Assembly: GCF_900108315.1 (NCBI RefSeq)
Contig: NZ_FNVB01000004.1
Span: 682,001 to 746,000 of the forward strand
DNA from: Saccharopolyspora kobensis
GTDB taxonomy: Bacteria; Actinomycetota; Actinomycetes; Mycobacteriales; Pseudonocardiaceae
Direction of reading: 5' to 3'
DNA: 64,000 nucleotides
The translations under genes and the position numbers were made by a program. Below are positions 32,595-41,472 of the stretch, in pieces. The notes under the pieces were generated by a model. It made no database searches. It was not told where the DNA came from and saw nothing but the letters and a program-made list of their open reading frames with translations. The first letter of the stretch is position 1, and the number at the start of each line of letters is the position of its first letter.

Positions 32595-33107
32595 TCACCG
32601 AGTCATCGTGATGGGTGGTGCCGGGTGCTTGATCTGCTCGCGGAGGATGTCGCCGTGGCCGGCGTGGCGCGCGAAGTCCTCCGCGAGGAGCAGGTAGATG
32701 AAGCGCAGGTTGACCTCGCCGAGATCGGGGTGCGTCGTGGTGTCGTCGAGGTCGAAGTCGGCGGCGATCGCGCGGGAGCGTTCGCTCGCCCGCTCGAACT
32801 CGGCGATCACCTCGGGCACGGTCTCGTCGTCGGCGACGCGGAAGCTGGGATCGCGCGGTGTCGTGCCGCCATCGCATTCGCTCTCGGGCACGCCCGCCAG
32901 GACGTGCTGGAACCAGATCCGCTCGGCGACCGCGGCGTGCTTGAGCAGTCCGATCGGCGTGGTCGCGGACGCGACGAGGCGGCGCCGGGCCTCCGTTTCG
33001 GAGAGCCCGCGCACCGCGTTGATCAGCTCGGCCCGGTTGCGGTCGAGCGTGCTTTCCAGCAGCAGGCGTTCAGCGCCGGTGGTGATCCGGGGTATCGACC
33101 AGGTCAT
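32595..33107 (-). CDS. DinB-family protein (DUF664)
   Basis: 170 residues, four-helix bundle with candidate metal histidines (LLKHAAVAERIWFQHVL, and HAGHGDILREQ near the end). The tail matches that of the DinB protein at 8871-9392, so the two are paralogues. The family includes metal-dependent thiol transferases in detoxification. It stands alone; large non-coding DNA lies upstream. Confidence 0.85.
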   Translation of the reverse strand: MTWSIPRITTGAERLLLESTLDRNRAELINAVRGLSETEARRRLVASATTPIGLLKHAAVAERIWFQHVLAGVPESECDGGTTPRDPSFRVADDETVPEVIAEFERASERSRAIAADFDLDDTTTHPDLGEVNLRFIYLLLAEDFARHAGHGDILREQIKHPAPPITMTR

Positions 33108-34156
33108 CGTCGTCTCGATTCTGCTCGTAGGTGTGGAACCGCCCGCGGGCTCGGGGTTCTGGTTCGCCAGCGGTGTGCCGACGTCCTCGCCTGCCTGCCG
33201 CGGGCGGGGGAGTCGCCGAGTTCGCCGATCCTGCCGCTCGCTGAGTGGGCGGCTGACGGCTTCGATTCGCTAGATCTGCGCGTCGCGGGGCCGGGACTCG
33301 CCGGACTGCTACCTCGCGCGCAGGCGGTGCCGACACCCTAGCCCAAGGTGAGTGCGGGGTCGAGGCTGACGCGCGGAATGGCAGGAAATACTCGCATTTC
33401 GCTACCTGCCGCCTGATGAGCATCAGTCGAATTGCCTGCGAGGGTGAATTGTTGGGTGGTGCGCCCGATTTCTGAATCCGCCGTTGACATCACCGCGACA
33501 TCGGAACTTCGGTGCAGTGCTGTTCAGCGTTCGGGGTAGTGCGGGCGCGGGTCGGCCGTCCGGTGTACTGGACGTAGCGGCCAACGGGCTCTCCGCGTGG
33601 TGCTCTCGGCGTTCTTGGCGAAAGTCCTTGCAGTTGAGAGGTTTTCGCCAGGGCGTCGAGGCATGACGTCAGGCGCACGTCGAGGCCTGCGAAGCCTGAA
33701 TTCTGCTCGATGACCTGGCGCTGGGGTTCCCGTCGATCCGGTATTTCCCAGTTTTGCGAATGATCGGTGGCCGTACCTGGGTCGCAGTTGCGCCGCTGGG
33801 CGTGTCGCCACCCGGAATCGTTCGTTTGGCGTTCGACAAATCCGCTCTCCTGTTGTTAGCTTGAGATCGCTCGGGGCGACAGCCGGAACGGCCCCTGGTC
33901 ATCAGAACGAAGTGTCGATTCGGCCTCCTGCAACGACATTCGAGTGAACGCGGGACGAGCGCTGCTGCTCGCCTCCCGCCGCGTGCTTCGAGCTTCCCAT
34001 CCCTTCGAAAGCCATCGCGCCCAGTCGACCCGGCCTGAGCGGGCCGGGAAGCGAAACGAACGTGGAAGAACCGAGTTCGCGGGGAAATCGCCGTGCGTCC
34101 TGCGGGTTCCGCCGGGCGCGGCACCGTCCGATGCACCACCGAGAGGGGACATTGCA
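33108..34156. other. Long non-coding region upstream of asparagine synthase
   Basis: Just over 1 kb, visibly less GC-rich than its surroundings, with no gene I can support. A promoter-like pair (TTCGACA about 33832-33838 and TTAGCT about 33856-33861, 17-18 nt apart) would give a leader of about 290 nt for asnB. The frame of asnB is open back to 33944, but the product must start with Cys2. Decayed coding DNA cannot be ruled out. Confidence 0.4.
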
Positions 34157-35998
34157 GTGTGCGGGATAACCGGCTGGGTTTCCTACGGAGCCGACCTCGT
34201 CGGCCAGCGGCACGTCATCGACGAGATGACGGCGACCATGGCCTGCCGGGGGCCGGACGAGACCGGTACCTGGGTGCGTCGCAACGTCGCGCTCGGGCAC
34301 CGCAGGCTCGCCGTCATCGACCTCCCCGGCGGCACCCAGCCGATGGAGGCCGAGACGCCGGGCGGATCGGTCGTCGTGGTCTACAGCGGGGAGACCTACA
34401 ACTTCACCGAGCTGCGCGCCGAGCTCAGCGGTCGAGGACACCGCTTCCGCACCGACAGCGACACCGAGGTGGTGCTGCGCGGCTACCTGGAGTGGGGCGA
34501 AGGGCTGGCCGGGCGGCTCAACGGGATGTACGCGTTCGCGATCTGGGACGAGCGCGAGCAGAAGCTGGTGATGATCCGCGATCGCATGGGGATCAAGCCC
34601 TTCTACTACTCCCCGACCCCGGACGGCGTGCTGTTCGGATCCGAGCCGAAGGCGATCCTGGCCAATCCGCTGGTGCCGCGGGTCGTGGACTCCACCGGGC
34701 TGCGCGAGCTGATGGCCTTCACCAAGGCACCCGGCTGGTCGCTGTGGAAGGACGTGCACGAGGTCGAACCCGGAACCGTGGTCCGGGTGGACGCGGGCGG
34801 GATCCGCACTTCGGTGTACTGGACGCTGGAGACCCGGCCGCACACCGACGACCGGGAGACCACCGTGGCGAAGGTGCGCGAGCTGCTGGTCGACACCGTC
34901 GACCGCCAGCTCGTCGCGGACGTGCCCCGCTGCGTGCTGCTCTCCGGGGGCCTGGACTCCAGCGCGATCACCGGCATGGCGGCCGCGCGGCTGGCCGAGC
35001 AGGGCGAGCAGCTGCGGACGTTCTCGGTGGACTTCTCGGGCCAGGAGGAGAACTTCCAGCCGGACGAGCTGCGCGACGCCCCGGACGCGCCGTTCGTCCG
35101 GGACGTGGCCAAGCTGGTCGGATCCGCGCACCAGGACGTCGTGCTGAACCCGGCCGACCTCACCGATCCCGCGGTGCGCCGCGCGGCCGTGCGCGCCAAG
35201 GACATACCCACCGGCCTGGGTGACATGGACATCTCGCTGTACCTGCTGTTCAAGGCCATCCGGGCCGAATCCACGGTCGCGCTGTCGGGTGAGTCGGCCG
35301 ACGAGGTGTTCGGCGGTTACCGGTGGTTCCACGACGACTCGCCGCGCAACACGACGACCTTCCCGTGGCTGGCGTTCCAGAACGCGGTCAGCACCGACCG
35401 GACGGCGTTCCTGCGCCCGGACGTCCGCGATCACCTCGACGTGCCCGCCTACATCGGTGACGAGTACGCGGCCGCCGTCGCCCGCATCGACCACCTGGAC
35501 GGCGAGAGCGCCGAGGAACGCCGGATGCGCACGGTGTGCAACCTGCACCTGACCCGCTTCGTCCGGGTCCTCCTCGACCGCAAGGACCGCATCTCGATGG
35601 CGGTCGGCCTCGAAGTCCGGGTTCCGTTCTGCGATCACCGGATCGTCGAGTACGTCTACAACACGCCGTGGTCGATGAAGACCTTCGACGGCAAGGAGAA
35701 GAGCCTGCTGCGCCGCGCGGCCGAGCACGTGCTCCCGCCCTCGGTCGTCGGCCGGGTCAAGAGCCCGTACCCGTCGACCCAGGACCCCGGGTACGCCGCG
35801 GCGATGCAAGCGCAGGCCCGGGAGCTGCACGCCGATTCCGCGCACCCGGTCTTCGAGCTGATCGATCGCGGCTGGTTGCGCCGGACGGCCGAGATGGACC
35901 CGGCCGCGATGCCGGGGGCGACCCGGCACAGCCTGGACCGCGCGCTGGACCTGTACCACTGGTTCGAGCTCCACAACCCGCAGATCCAGCTGAGCTGA
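34157..35998 (+). CDS. asnB: Asparagine synthase (glutamine-hydrolysing)
   Basis: 613 residues. GTG 34157 is chosen because it puts the glutaminase nucleophile Cys at position 2 (MCGITGW) and follows GAGAGGGGA. N-terminal glutaminase: RGPDETGTW, GHRRLAVIDL, YSGETYNF, DRMGIKPFYY. Synthetase: the ATP pyrophosphatase loop LLSGGLDSSAI, SGESADEVFGGY, and DRISMAVGLEVRVPFCDH. Makes asparagine from aspartate, ATP and glutamine. AsnB relatives also act in natural-product amidation or lasso cyclisation, but no partner genes lie nearby. A hairpin terminator follows. Confidence 0.95.
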   Translation: MCGITGWVSYGADLVGQRHVIDEMTATMACRGPDETGTWVRRNVALGHRRLAVIDLPGGTQPMEAETPGGSVVVVYSGETYNFTELRAELSGRGHRFRTDSDTEVVLRGYLEWGEGLAGRLNGMYAFAIWDEREQKLVMIRDRMGIKPFYYSPTPDGVLFGSEPKAILANPLVPRVVDSTGLRELMAFTKAPGWSLWKDVHEVEPGTVVRVDAGGIRTSVYWTLETRPHTDDRETTVAKVRELLVDTVDRQLVADVPRCVLLSGGLDSSAITGMAAARLAEQGEQLRTFSVDFSGQEENFQPDELRDAPDAPFVRDVAKLVGSAHQDVVLNPADLTDPAVRRAAVRAKDIPTGLGDMDISLYLLFKAIRAESTVALSGESADEVFGGYRWFHDDSPRNTTTFPWLAFQNAVSTDRTAFLRPDVRDHLDVPAYIGDEYAAAVARIDHLDGESAEERRMRTVCNLHLTRFVRVLLDRKDRISMAVGLEVRVPFCDHRIVEYVYNTPWSMKTFDGKEKSLLRRAAEHVLPPSVVGRVKSPYPSTQDPGYAAAMQAQARELHADSAHPVFELIDRGWLRRTAEMDPAAMPGATRHSLDRALDLYHWFELHNPQIQLS

Positions 35999-36006
35999 CG
36001 ACCGGA

Positions 36007-36030
36007 GCGGCGGACGACGCCGTCCGCCGC
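36007..36030 (+). terminator. Hairpin terminator after asnB
   Basis: 10-bp perfect arms GCGGCGGACG / CGTCCGCCGC with a 4-nt loop, 9 nt after the asnB stop and 31 nt before the end of the converging LuxR gene. No T-run. Confidence 0.6.
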
Positions 36031-36060
36031 GCAACCGGCCGGGCCGTCAAAGGCTCCGCT

Positions 36061-38766
36061 TCAGCGGGCTGCTCGCTCATGCGCCGCCGGGGTCGTCTCC
36101 TGATCCGGCGTCCGGTTCTGCAGCACGCGGGCCAGTTCGTTCCGGGAGGCGATGCCGAGCTTCGGGTACGCCTTGTAGAGGTGGTAGCCGACGGTTCGCG
36201 GGCTGAGGAACAGCTGCGCGCCGATGTCCCGGTTGCTCAGCCCTTCCGAGGCCAGTCGCACGACTTGCAGTTCCTGCGGTGTCAACGCGCCCAGCAGGTC
36301 GGGCGTCTGGGCGAGCTGCGTTTCACCTGTCGCGCGCAGCTCGGCTCGCGCCCGCTTCGCCCACGGCTCGGCGCCGAGCCGTTCGAACTCCTCGGCCGCC
36401 GATCGCAGCAGCGGGCGGGCGTCGACCCGGCGGCGCTGCCTGCGCAGCCATTCGCCGTAGAGCAGTTCGGTGCGCGCGAGCTCGAACGGTCGCCCGCCCG
36501 CCTGCCGCCCGAGGCGCACCGCTTCGGCGTACCGGTGCTCGGCCTCGTCGGCCGGACCGAGCAGGGCCAGGCAGCGCTGCGCGACTCCGCGCGCCCACGG
36601 CTGCTCGACGAGCTCGGCCCAGCGCAGGTAGCGCTCCACGGGCCCGTGCACGCGCCTTCCCAAGCGCGCGGCCGCTTCGGCCAGGTCGGGCACCGCGGAA
36701 AGCGCGTCCATCCGGTTCGCTCCGTCGACCAGGGTGCTCAACCGGTCCCAGACCGCCTCGTGCCTGCCGAGGCCGAGGTCCAGCAGACCGAGGGCGCAGG
36801 CCGCGCGCACGTAGCTGTGCCCCAGTCCCGGACGCCGTGCTTCGGCGGCCAGGTCCGCGCAGCGCTGCTCGTCACCGTCCATCGCGGCGAGGTGGGCGAG
36901 CACGGTCGACGCGTGGGCCACGGCCCGGCGCTGGCCGATGTCCTTCGCGATGCGCAGCGCCTCCGTGCCGCTGGCCAGCGCATCGTGCCGCTGCCCCTGG
37001 TGGAGCTGCGTGCGGGCGAGCACGCCGAGCACGTGGAGCAGCGAGCCGACCGCGCCCCGGGAGCGGGTCTCCCGCTCGGCGGTCAGGGACCAGTCGTGGG
37101 CGGCTCGGTGATCGCCCAGCAGCAGGTGCCACCAGGCGACCTTGAGGCACGGAGTTCCTGCGTCGATCAGCTCGCGCAGTGCCGACACCCCGTCGTCGAG
37201 GCCGTCGGGGTGCGGTGCGTTCAAGCCGAGCGCAGCTCTCGCAAGGAGATCGACTTCGTCGCCGCCGAACGTCCGGATGCGCGCCACGGCGTCGAAATCC
37301 GCTGCCATCCAGGCGGTTTCGACCGCGAAGAACAGCATTCGGCTCGCAGCGCGTTCGTCGTGCTCGGCGACGGTGGCCGCCTCGTCGACGAGAATCCGGT
37401 GCGCTTCCAGCGGCCTGCCGGCGTCGTCGGCCAGCGTTGCGTGCAGCGTTTGGCACTCGGCCCACGCCTCCGGGTCCTTCAGGTGGACCGCGGCCTCGCC
37501 GGCCAGGGCGCTCACGCGTTCGTTCTGCCCTGCTTCGTACGCCGCGTGCGCGGCGGTGAGCAGCCGGGCGCCGCGATCCTCCGGGTCGGGGCTCAGCGCT
37601 GCGGCCCGCTCGTAGGCCGCCGCGACCGAGGCGTAGCCGCCGAGCGCGCGGTCGGCTTCGCCTGCTTCGACCAGCGCGGCCGCCACCGCCTCGTCCGGCC
37701 CGGTGGTCGCGGCCGCCAGGTGCCAGGCGCGCTGGCAGATGTCGTGCCGCCGCTCGAAGACCTCGGCGAGTTCGGCGTGCACGGCCAGCTTCTCGCCCAG
37801 CGTGGCCGACTGGTAGACCGCGGACCGGATCAGCGGGTGCCGGAAGTCCAGCCTGCCGTCGACGTGGCGCACCAGCCGCTGGTGCTCGGCGGCGGCCAGA
37901 TCCGCGACACCGGTGCCGAACTTCCGCGCGGCCTCGAACACCACATCCGGCCGACCGGTGGATTCCGCGGCCGCGACCAGCAGCAACGTCCGGGTGGCGG
38001 CCGGCAGCTCCTCGATCCGGCCGGCGAAGGCCTGCTGGATGCGGCTGTGCGTCGGCAGCGGCGTGGGCTGCGCGGTCGGTCTGCCCGCGCGTTGCGCGGC
38101 GGAGTACTCGTGCAGCGCGAGCGGATTACCGCGCGCGTCTTGAGCTATTCGCGCCTGAACGTGGCGGGGGAGATCACCGGCGTGCTCGTCGAGCAGCCGC
38201 TGGGCGGCTGCCTCGGGCAGCGGTGCCAACCGCAGTTCGGCGACGCCGTGCGCGGGGAACGGCGGTGCGTGCAGGTCGCGAGCCGCGAACAGCAGCGCGA
38301 TGGGCTCGGCCTCCAGCCGGCGCGCGGCGAACAGGAGCGCGTCGTTCGAAGCGTGATCCAGCCAGTGCGCGTCGTCCACAATGCACAGGAGCGGCTGTTC
38401 CTCGGCCAGTTCGGCGAGCAGCGTCAGCAGCGCCACCCCGACCAGGAACCGGTCGTTGCCCTGTGCAGGGGCGAGCGAGAGCGCCGACCGCAGCGCTGTC
38501 GACTGCAGCTCGGGCAGTTCGCCGATGCGGTCGGTCAGGCCGTTGAGCAGCAGGTGCAGCCCGGCGAAGGGCAGAGGTGCCTCGGACTCGATCCCGACCC
38601 CGCGGAGCACGCGCATGTCGGCTGCGCCCGCCGCGGCGTGCTCCAGCAGCGCGGACTTGCCGATCCCGGCCTCGCCGCGGACCACGAGAACACCGCTGCG
38701 CCCCGTGCGGGCGCCGACGAGCAATCTGTCGACCGCGGCCAGCTCTTCGTCCCGGCCGTGAAGCAT
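36061..38766 (-). CDS. Large ATP-binding LuxR-family regulator (LAL/MalT-like), first of three
   Basis: 901 residues. It opens with an AAA/NB-ARC-like ATPase: GRDEELAAVDRLL, Walker A GEAGIGKSALL, Walker B LLCIVDDAHWLD, and sensor block AARDL. A long helical TPR-like region follows. The C-terminal LuxR helix-turn-helix reads LTPQELQVVRLASEGLSNRDIGAQLFLSPRTVGYHLYKAYPKLGI. LAL proteins are often pathway activators for antibiotics or sugar use. It is divergent from the NmrA-ABM gene (72 nt between starts), a likely target. Confidence 0.95.
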   Translation of the reverse strand: MLHGRDEELAAVDRLLVGARTGRSGVLVVRGEAGIGKSALLEHAAAGAADMRVLRGVGIESEAPLPFAGLHLLLNGLTDRIGELPELQSTALRSALSLAPAQGNDRFLVGVALLTLLAELAEEQPLLCIVDDAHWLDHASNDALLFAARRLEAEPIALLFAARDLHAPPFPAHGVAELRLAPLPEAAAQRLLDEHAGDLPRHVQARIAQDARGNPLALHEYSAAQRAGRPTAQPTPLPTHSRIQQAFAGRIEELPAATRTLLLVAAAESTGRPDVVFEAARKFGTGVADLAAAEHQRLVRHVDGRLDFRHPLIRSAVYQSATLGEKLAVHAELAEVFERRHDICQRAWHLAAATTGPDEAVAAALVEAGEADRALGGYASVAAAYERAAALSPDPEDRGARLLTAAHAAYEAGQNERVSALAGEAAVHLKDPEAWAECQTLHATLADDAGRPLEAHRILVDEAATVAEHDERAASRMLFFAVETAWMAADFDAVARIRTFGGDEVDLLARAALGLNAPHPDGLDDGVSALRELIDAGTPCLKVAWWHLLLGDHRAAHDWSLTAERETRSRGAVGSLLHVLGVLARTQLHQGQRHDALASGTEALRIAKDIGQRRAVAHASTVLAHLAAMDGDEQRCADLAAEARRPGLGHSYVRAACALGLLDLGLGRHEAVWDRLSTLVDGANRMDALSAVPDLAEAAARLGRRVHGPVERYLRWAELVEQPWARGVAQRCLALLGPADEAEHRYAEAVRLGRQAGGRPFELARTELLYGEWLRRQRRRVDARPLLRSAAEEFERLGAEPWAKRARAELRATGETQLAQTPDLLGALTPQELQVVRLASEGLSNRDIGAQLFLSPRTVGYHLYKAYPKLGIASRNELARVLQNRTPDQETTPAAHERAAR

Positions 38767-38837
38767 TCCACCACCCTAGTCCGGACCAGTCACCTGACGG
38801 ATGCCGAGCCCGCCGCCGGATCACTAGCGTGACCTCC

Positions 38838-40370
38838 ATGAACGAGCAAGACGCGGTGCTGGTCATCGGAGCGACGGGCAATGTGGGGCGGCAGGTCGTG
38901 CGGGGGCTGGTGGCGGCCGGGACACCGGTCCGCGCCCTGACCCGCAACCCCGGGGCCGCGCGGCTGCCGAGCGCCGCGCAGGTCGTCCAGGGCGACCACG
39001 CGGTCCCGGACACCCTGCGCCCGCACCTGGCGGGAGTGCGCGCGGCCTTCCTGGTCTGGCCGCGCCTCGACGACACCGGCACGGCCCGCGAGCTGGTCGA
39101 CCTGCTCGCCGAGCACGTCGACCGGATCGTGTTCCTGTCCTCCGCCGCGGTCCGCGACGACCTCGACGAGCAGCAGGAACCGATCGGCCGGGCGCACCGG
39201 GAGATCGAGCTGGCGATCGAGCGCGCGGGAGTGCGGTGGACCTTCCTGCGGCCGTGGGCGTTCGCCGCGAACGCGCTGGAGTGGGCCGAGGCCGCCCGCG
39301 CTGGAGACGTCGTGCGCGGTGTGCTCGGCGATCATCCGGTCACCATGATCGACGAGCGGGACATCGCCGCGGTCGCCGTCCGCGCCCTGACCGAGGAAGG
39401 GCACGCCGGAGCCGCCTACGAGCTGACCGGGCCGGAACTGCTGAGCCCGGTCGAGCGGGTCCGGCTGATCGGCGAGGAGACCGGTGCGGAGCTGCGGTGG
39501 GCCGAGCTGTCCGACGACCAGTGGCAGCAGCGGCTGCTGGCCATGGGCTTCGACGAGGACGACGCGCAGGCGTTCCGCGAGAACTTCCGGGCGTCGCTGG
39601 GGACTCCGCAGCCGGTCACCGACGCGGTGCGGGAGGTCACCGGTAGGCCCGCCCGCACCTTCCGCGACTGGCTGCGCTGGCGCGCGGCCGAGTTCACCGA
39701 CCCGGTGCCCGAGGTCGGCGCTCCGGAAGCGGGTGTGGTGCTGATGAGCACTTGGTCGCTGGACGACCCGCAGCGCCAGCGCGCGGCGGCCGACGCGGTG
39801 CTGGAGGCGTGGGCGGAAGGAACGTGGCCGCCCGGGCTGCTGCGGCACAGCGTTCTCCTCGGCACTGACGGCGAAACCGTCCTCCACTACTCGCAGTGGA
39901 CGGACGAGGCGGCGGTGGCGGCGTTCCGCGAAGCCGACCCGCCGGAGCGCGTCAAGAGCATCGATGACGAGGTGCCCGGCATCCGCCGCAACGGAGTGAC
40001 CGACTACCGGCTGTACCGCAGCAGGGTCGACAGCGGCTCCCTCCGCCCGGGTTGCGTGGTCGTGGTGTCCTTCCGCACCGACACCGCCGAGACCGGCCGG
40101 GCCTTCGTGGACCGGCTGCTGTCCTGGCAGGCGGCCGAACTGCCGGACGGATCCATCGGCGGGATGTCCTCGAACCACTTCCACGTCGGCATCGAGGGCA
40201 CCAGCGTCGTCAACTACGCGGAGTTCGCCGACGAAGCGGCGCACCAAGCGGTGGTGGACGGCATGCTCGGCGCCGACGACACCGTGCCGCGGATGATCGA
40301 GAACACCCCCGGACTCACCGGCCTCGGTTTCCAGCGCTTCGTCCCCTACCGAGCCCTCACCCGCAGCTGA
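38838..40370 (+). CDS. NmrA-type NAD(P)-binding protein fused to two antibiotic-biosynthesis-monooxygenase (ABM) domains
   Basis: 510 residues. Residues 1-285 are an NmrA/atypical SDR domain: VLVIGATGNVGRQVVRGL (dinucleotide-binding), DRIVFLSSAA, WTFLRPWAFAANAL. Two ABM-like dimeric alpha/beta-barrel units follow at about 300-400 (VVLMSTWSLDDPQRQRAAADAVLEAW...VLHYSQWTDEAAVAAFREADP) and 400-505 (GCVVVVSFRTDTAETGRAFVDRLL...VVNYAEFADEAAHQAVVDGM). ABM domains oxidise aromatic polyketides without cofactor or sense small molecules. Such a three-domain fusion is unusual. It may be a redox-linked oxygenase or sensor. Confidence 0.85.
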   Translation: MNEQDAVLVIGATGNVGRQVVRGLVAAGTPVRALTRNPGAARLPSAAQVVQGDHAVPDTLRPHLAGVRAAFLVWPRLDDTGTARELVDLLAEHVDRIVFLSSAAVRDDLDEQQEPIGRAHREIELAIERAGVRWTFLRPWAFAANALEWAEAARAGDVVRGVLGDHPVTMIDERDIAAVAVRALTEEGHAGAAYELTGPELLSPVERVRLIGEETGAELRWAELSDDQWQQRLLAMGFDEDDAQAFRENFRASLGTPQPVTDAVREVTGRPARTFRDWLRWRAAEFTDPVPEVGAPEAGVVLMSTWSLDDPQRQRAAADAVLEAWAEGTWPPGLLRHSVLLGTDGETVLHYSQWTDEAAVAAFREADPPERVKSIDDEVPGIRRNGVTDYRLYRSRVDSGSLRPGCVVVVSFRTDTAETGRAFVDRLLSWQAAELPDGSIGGMSSNHFHVGIEGTSVVNYAEFADEAAHQAVVDGMLGADDTVPRMIENTPGLTGLGFQRFVPYRALTRS

Positions 40371-40373
40371 CAC

Positions 40374-40404
40374 GCGCGGGCGACTCCCGGGAGGTCGCCC
40401 GCGC
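40374..40404 (+). terminator. Hairpin terminator after the NmrA-ABM gene
   Basis: Perfect 11-bp arms GCGCGGGCGAC / GTCGCCCGCGC with a 9-nt loop, 4 nt after the stop. No T-run. Confidence 0.75.
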
Positions 40405-40521
40405 CGGCCTGTGACGGCGGCCCTGGAATTCCGTGGATTCCAGGTCGGAGTTGTCCCGGGAGCACCGGCGCGAGCAGTGCGAGTCGATCAGGTGGTGGCC
40501 GATGCTCGCGGGAGGACCTCG

Positions 40522-41415
40522 TCAGGCGTGTTCGGCGCAGAGGCAGGCCACTCCATTCTCGATCCACTCCTGACCGGTCCAGTCCGGGTGCCGTTCGAGC
40601 ATCAGGGCTTTGACCTCGGCGGCGGTGGTTTCCTCGCTGACCGCCGAGTCCCGGCGGATCCAGGTCTCGTCGCGGAGGAGCTCCAGGTAGTCGCGGACGT
40701 CGGTGAGCACCTGGGGCCCGGAGGTTTCGCCGTGCCCGGGGACGACCAGGGCCGGGTCGGTGTCGATCAGGCGGTGCATCACCTCGATCCAGCGGAGGCC
40801 GGAGACGTCGGTGTCGTGCGGCGGGAACCACGGGAAGATCGAGAACTGGCCCGCTTCGACCAGGTCTCCGGTGAACAGGACTCCGGCGTCGGGAACCGTC
40901 ACCACCTGGTCGCCTTTGCTGTGCGCGCGTCCGGTGGCTCGCAGCTGCACGATCCTGCCGCCCAGGTCGAGATCGCGGGCTTCGGGGTAGGTCTCGTCCG
41001 GCGCGACCAGCTCGACGCCCTCCAGCTGGCGCGCGACCGGGGCTCCGAGGCCGCGGAACATCTCCAGGTAGCCCGGCCCCTTGTGCGCGAGGTCCGCGGC
41101 CTGGGCGCTGTTGACGAGGTAGGTCGCTTCGCCCGCGAAGACCTGGGCACCGAACGCGTGCTCGGGGTGGAAGTGCGTCGTCGTCAGGTACAGCCGGCGG
41201 CCCTTGGCGTACTCGGCGGCGAAGGCCAGGACCTTCTCGGCGTTTCGCGGGCCCATGCCGGTGTCGACGACCAGCACCGAGTGGCTGCCGCCGATGATGC
41301 CGATGTTGGGCACGAGCTCGACGCCGCCGTCGGGGATCACGATCAGGTCGGGAGCCAGTTCGCGGGCGTTGCCCGGCTCGACGACCGGTTCCTGGAAGAG
41401 CGATTCGGAAGCCAT
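40522..41415 (-). CDS. Metallo-beta-lactamase-fold hydrolase
   Basis: 297 residues, cytosolic. Metal-binding signature THFHPEHAFG (HxHxxH with E replacing the usual D), then a second His in ATGRAHSKGDQ, GVLFTGDLV with the bridging Asp, and a final His in VVPGHGETSG. The E-for-D substitution (HFHPEH) occurs in some groups. Substrate unknown; similar proteins are thioesterases or quorum-signal lactonases. It sits directly downstream (57 nt) of the second large LuxR regulator on the same strand. Confidence 0.88.
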   Translation of the reverse strand: MASESLFQEPVVEPGNARELAPDLIVIPDGGVELVPNIGIIGGSHSVLVVDTGMGPRNAEKVLAFAAEYAKGRRLYLTTTHFHPEHAFGAQVFAGEATYLVNSAQAADLAHKGPGYLEMFRGLGAPVARQLEGVELVAPDETYPEARDLDLGGRIVQLRATGRAHSKGDQVVTVPDAGVLFTGDLVEAGQFSIFPWFPPHDTDVSGLRWIEVMHRLIDTDPALVVPGHGETSGPQVLTDVRDYLELLRDETWIRRDSAVSEETTAAEVKALMLERHPDWTGQEWIENGVACLCAEHA

Positions 41416-41472
41416 GAGGTGAGTGTCCTTTCGGTCAGCGCCATCGGTCGACGCTTCCTGAACACGTCGGGC

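Noticed and set aside
34157-35998. Asparagine synthase as a lasso-peptide cyclase
   Set aside because: The glutaminase domain with Cys2 and the synthetase domain both look complete, and there is no precursor, leader peptidase or recognition protein nearby.
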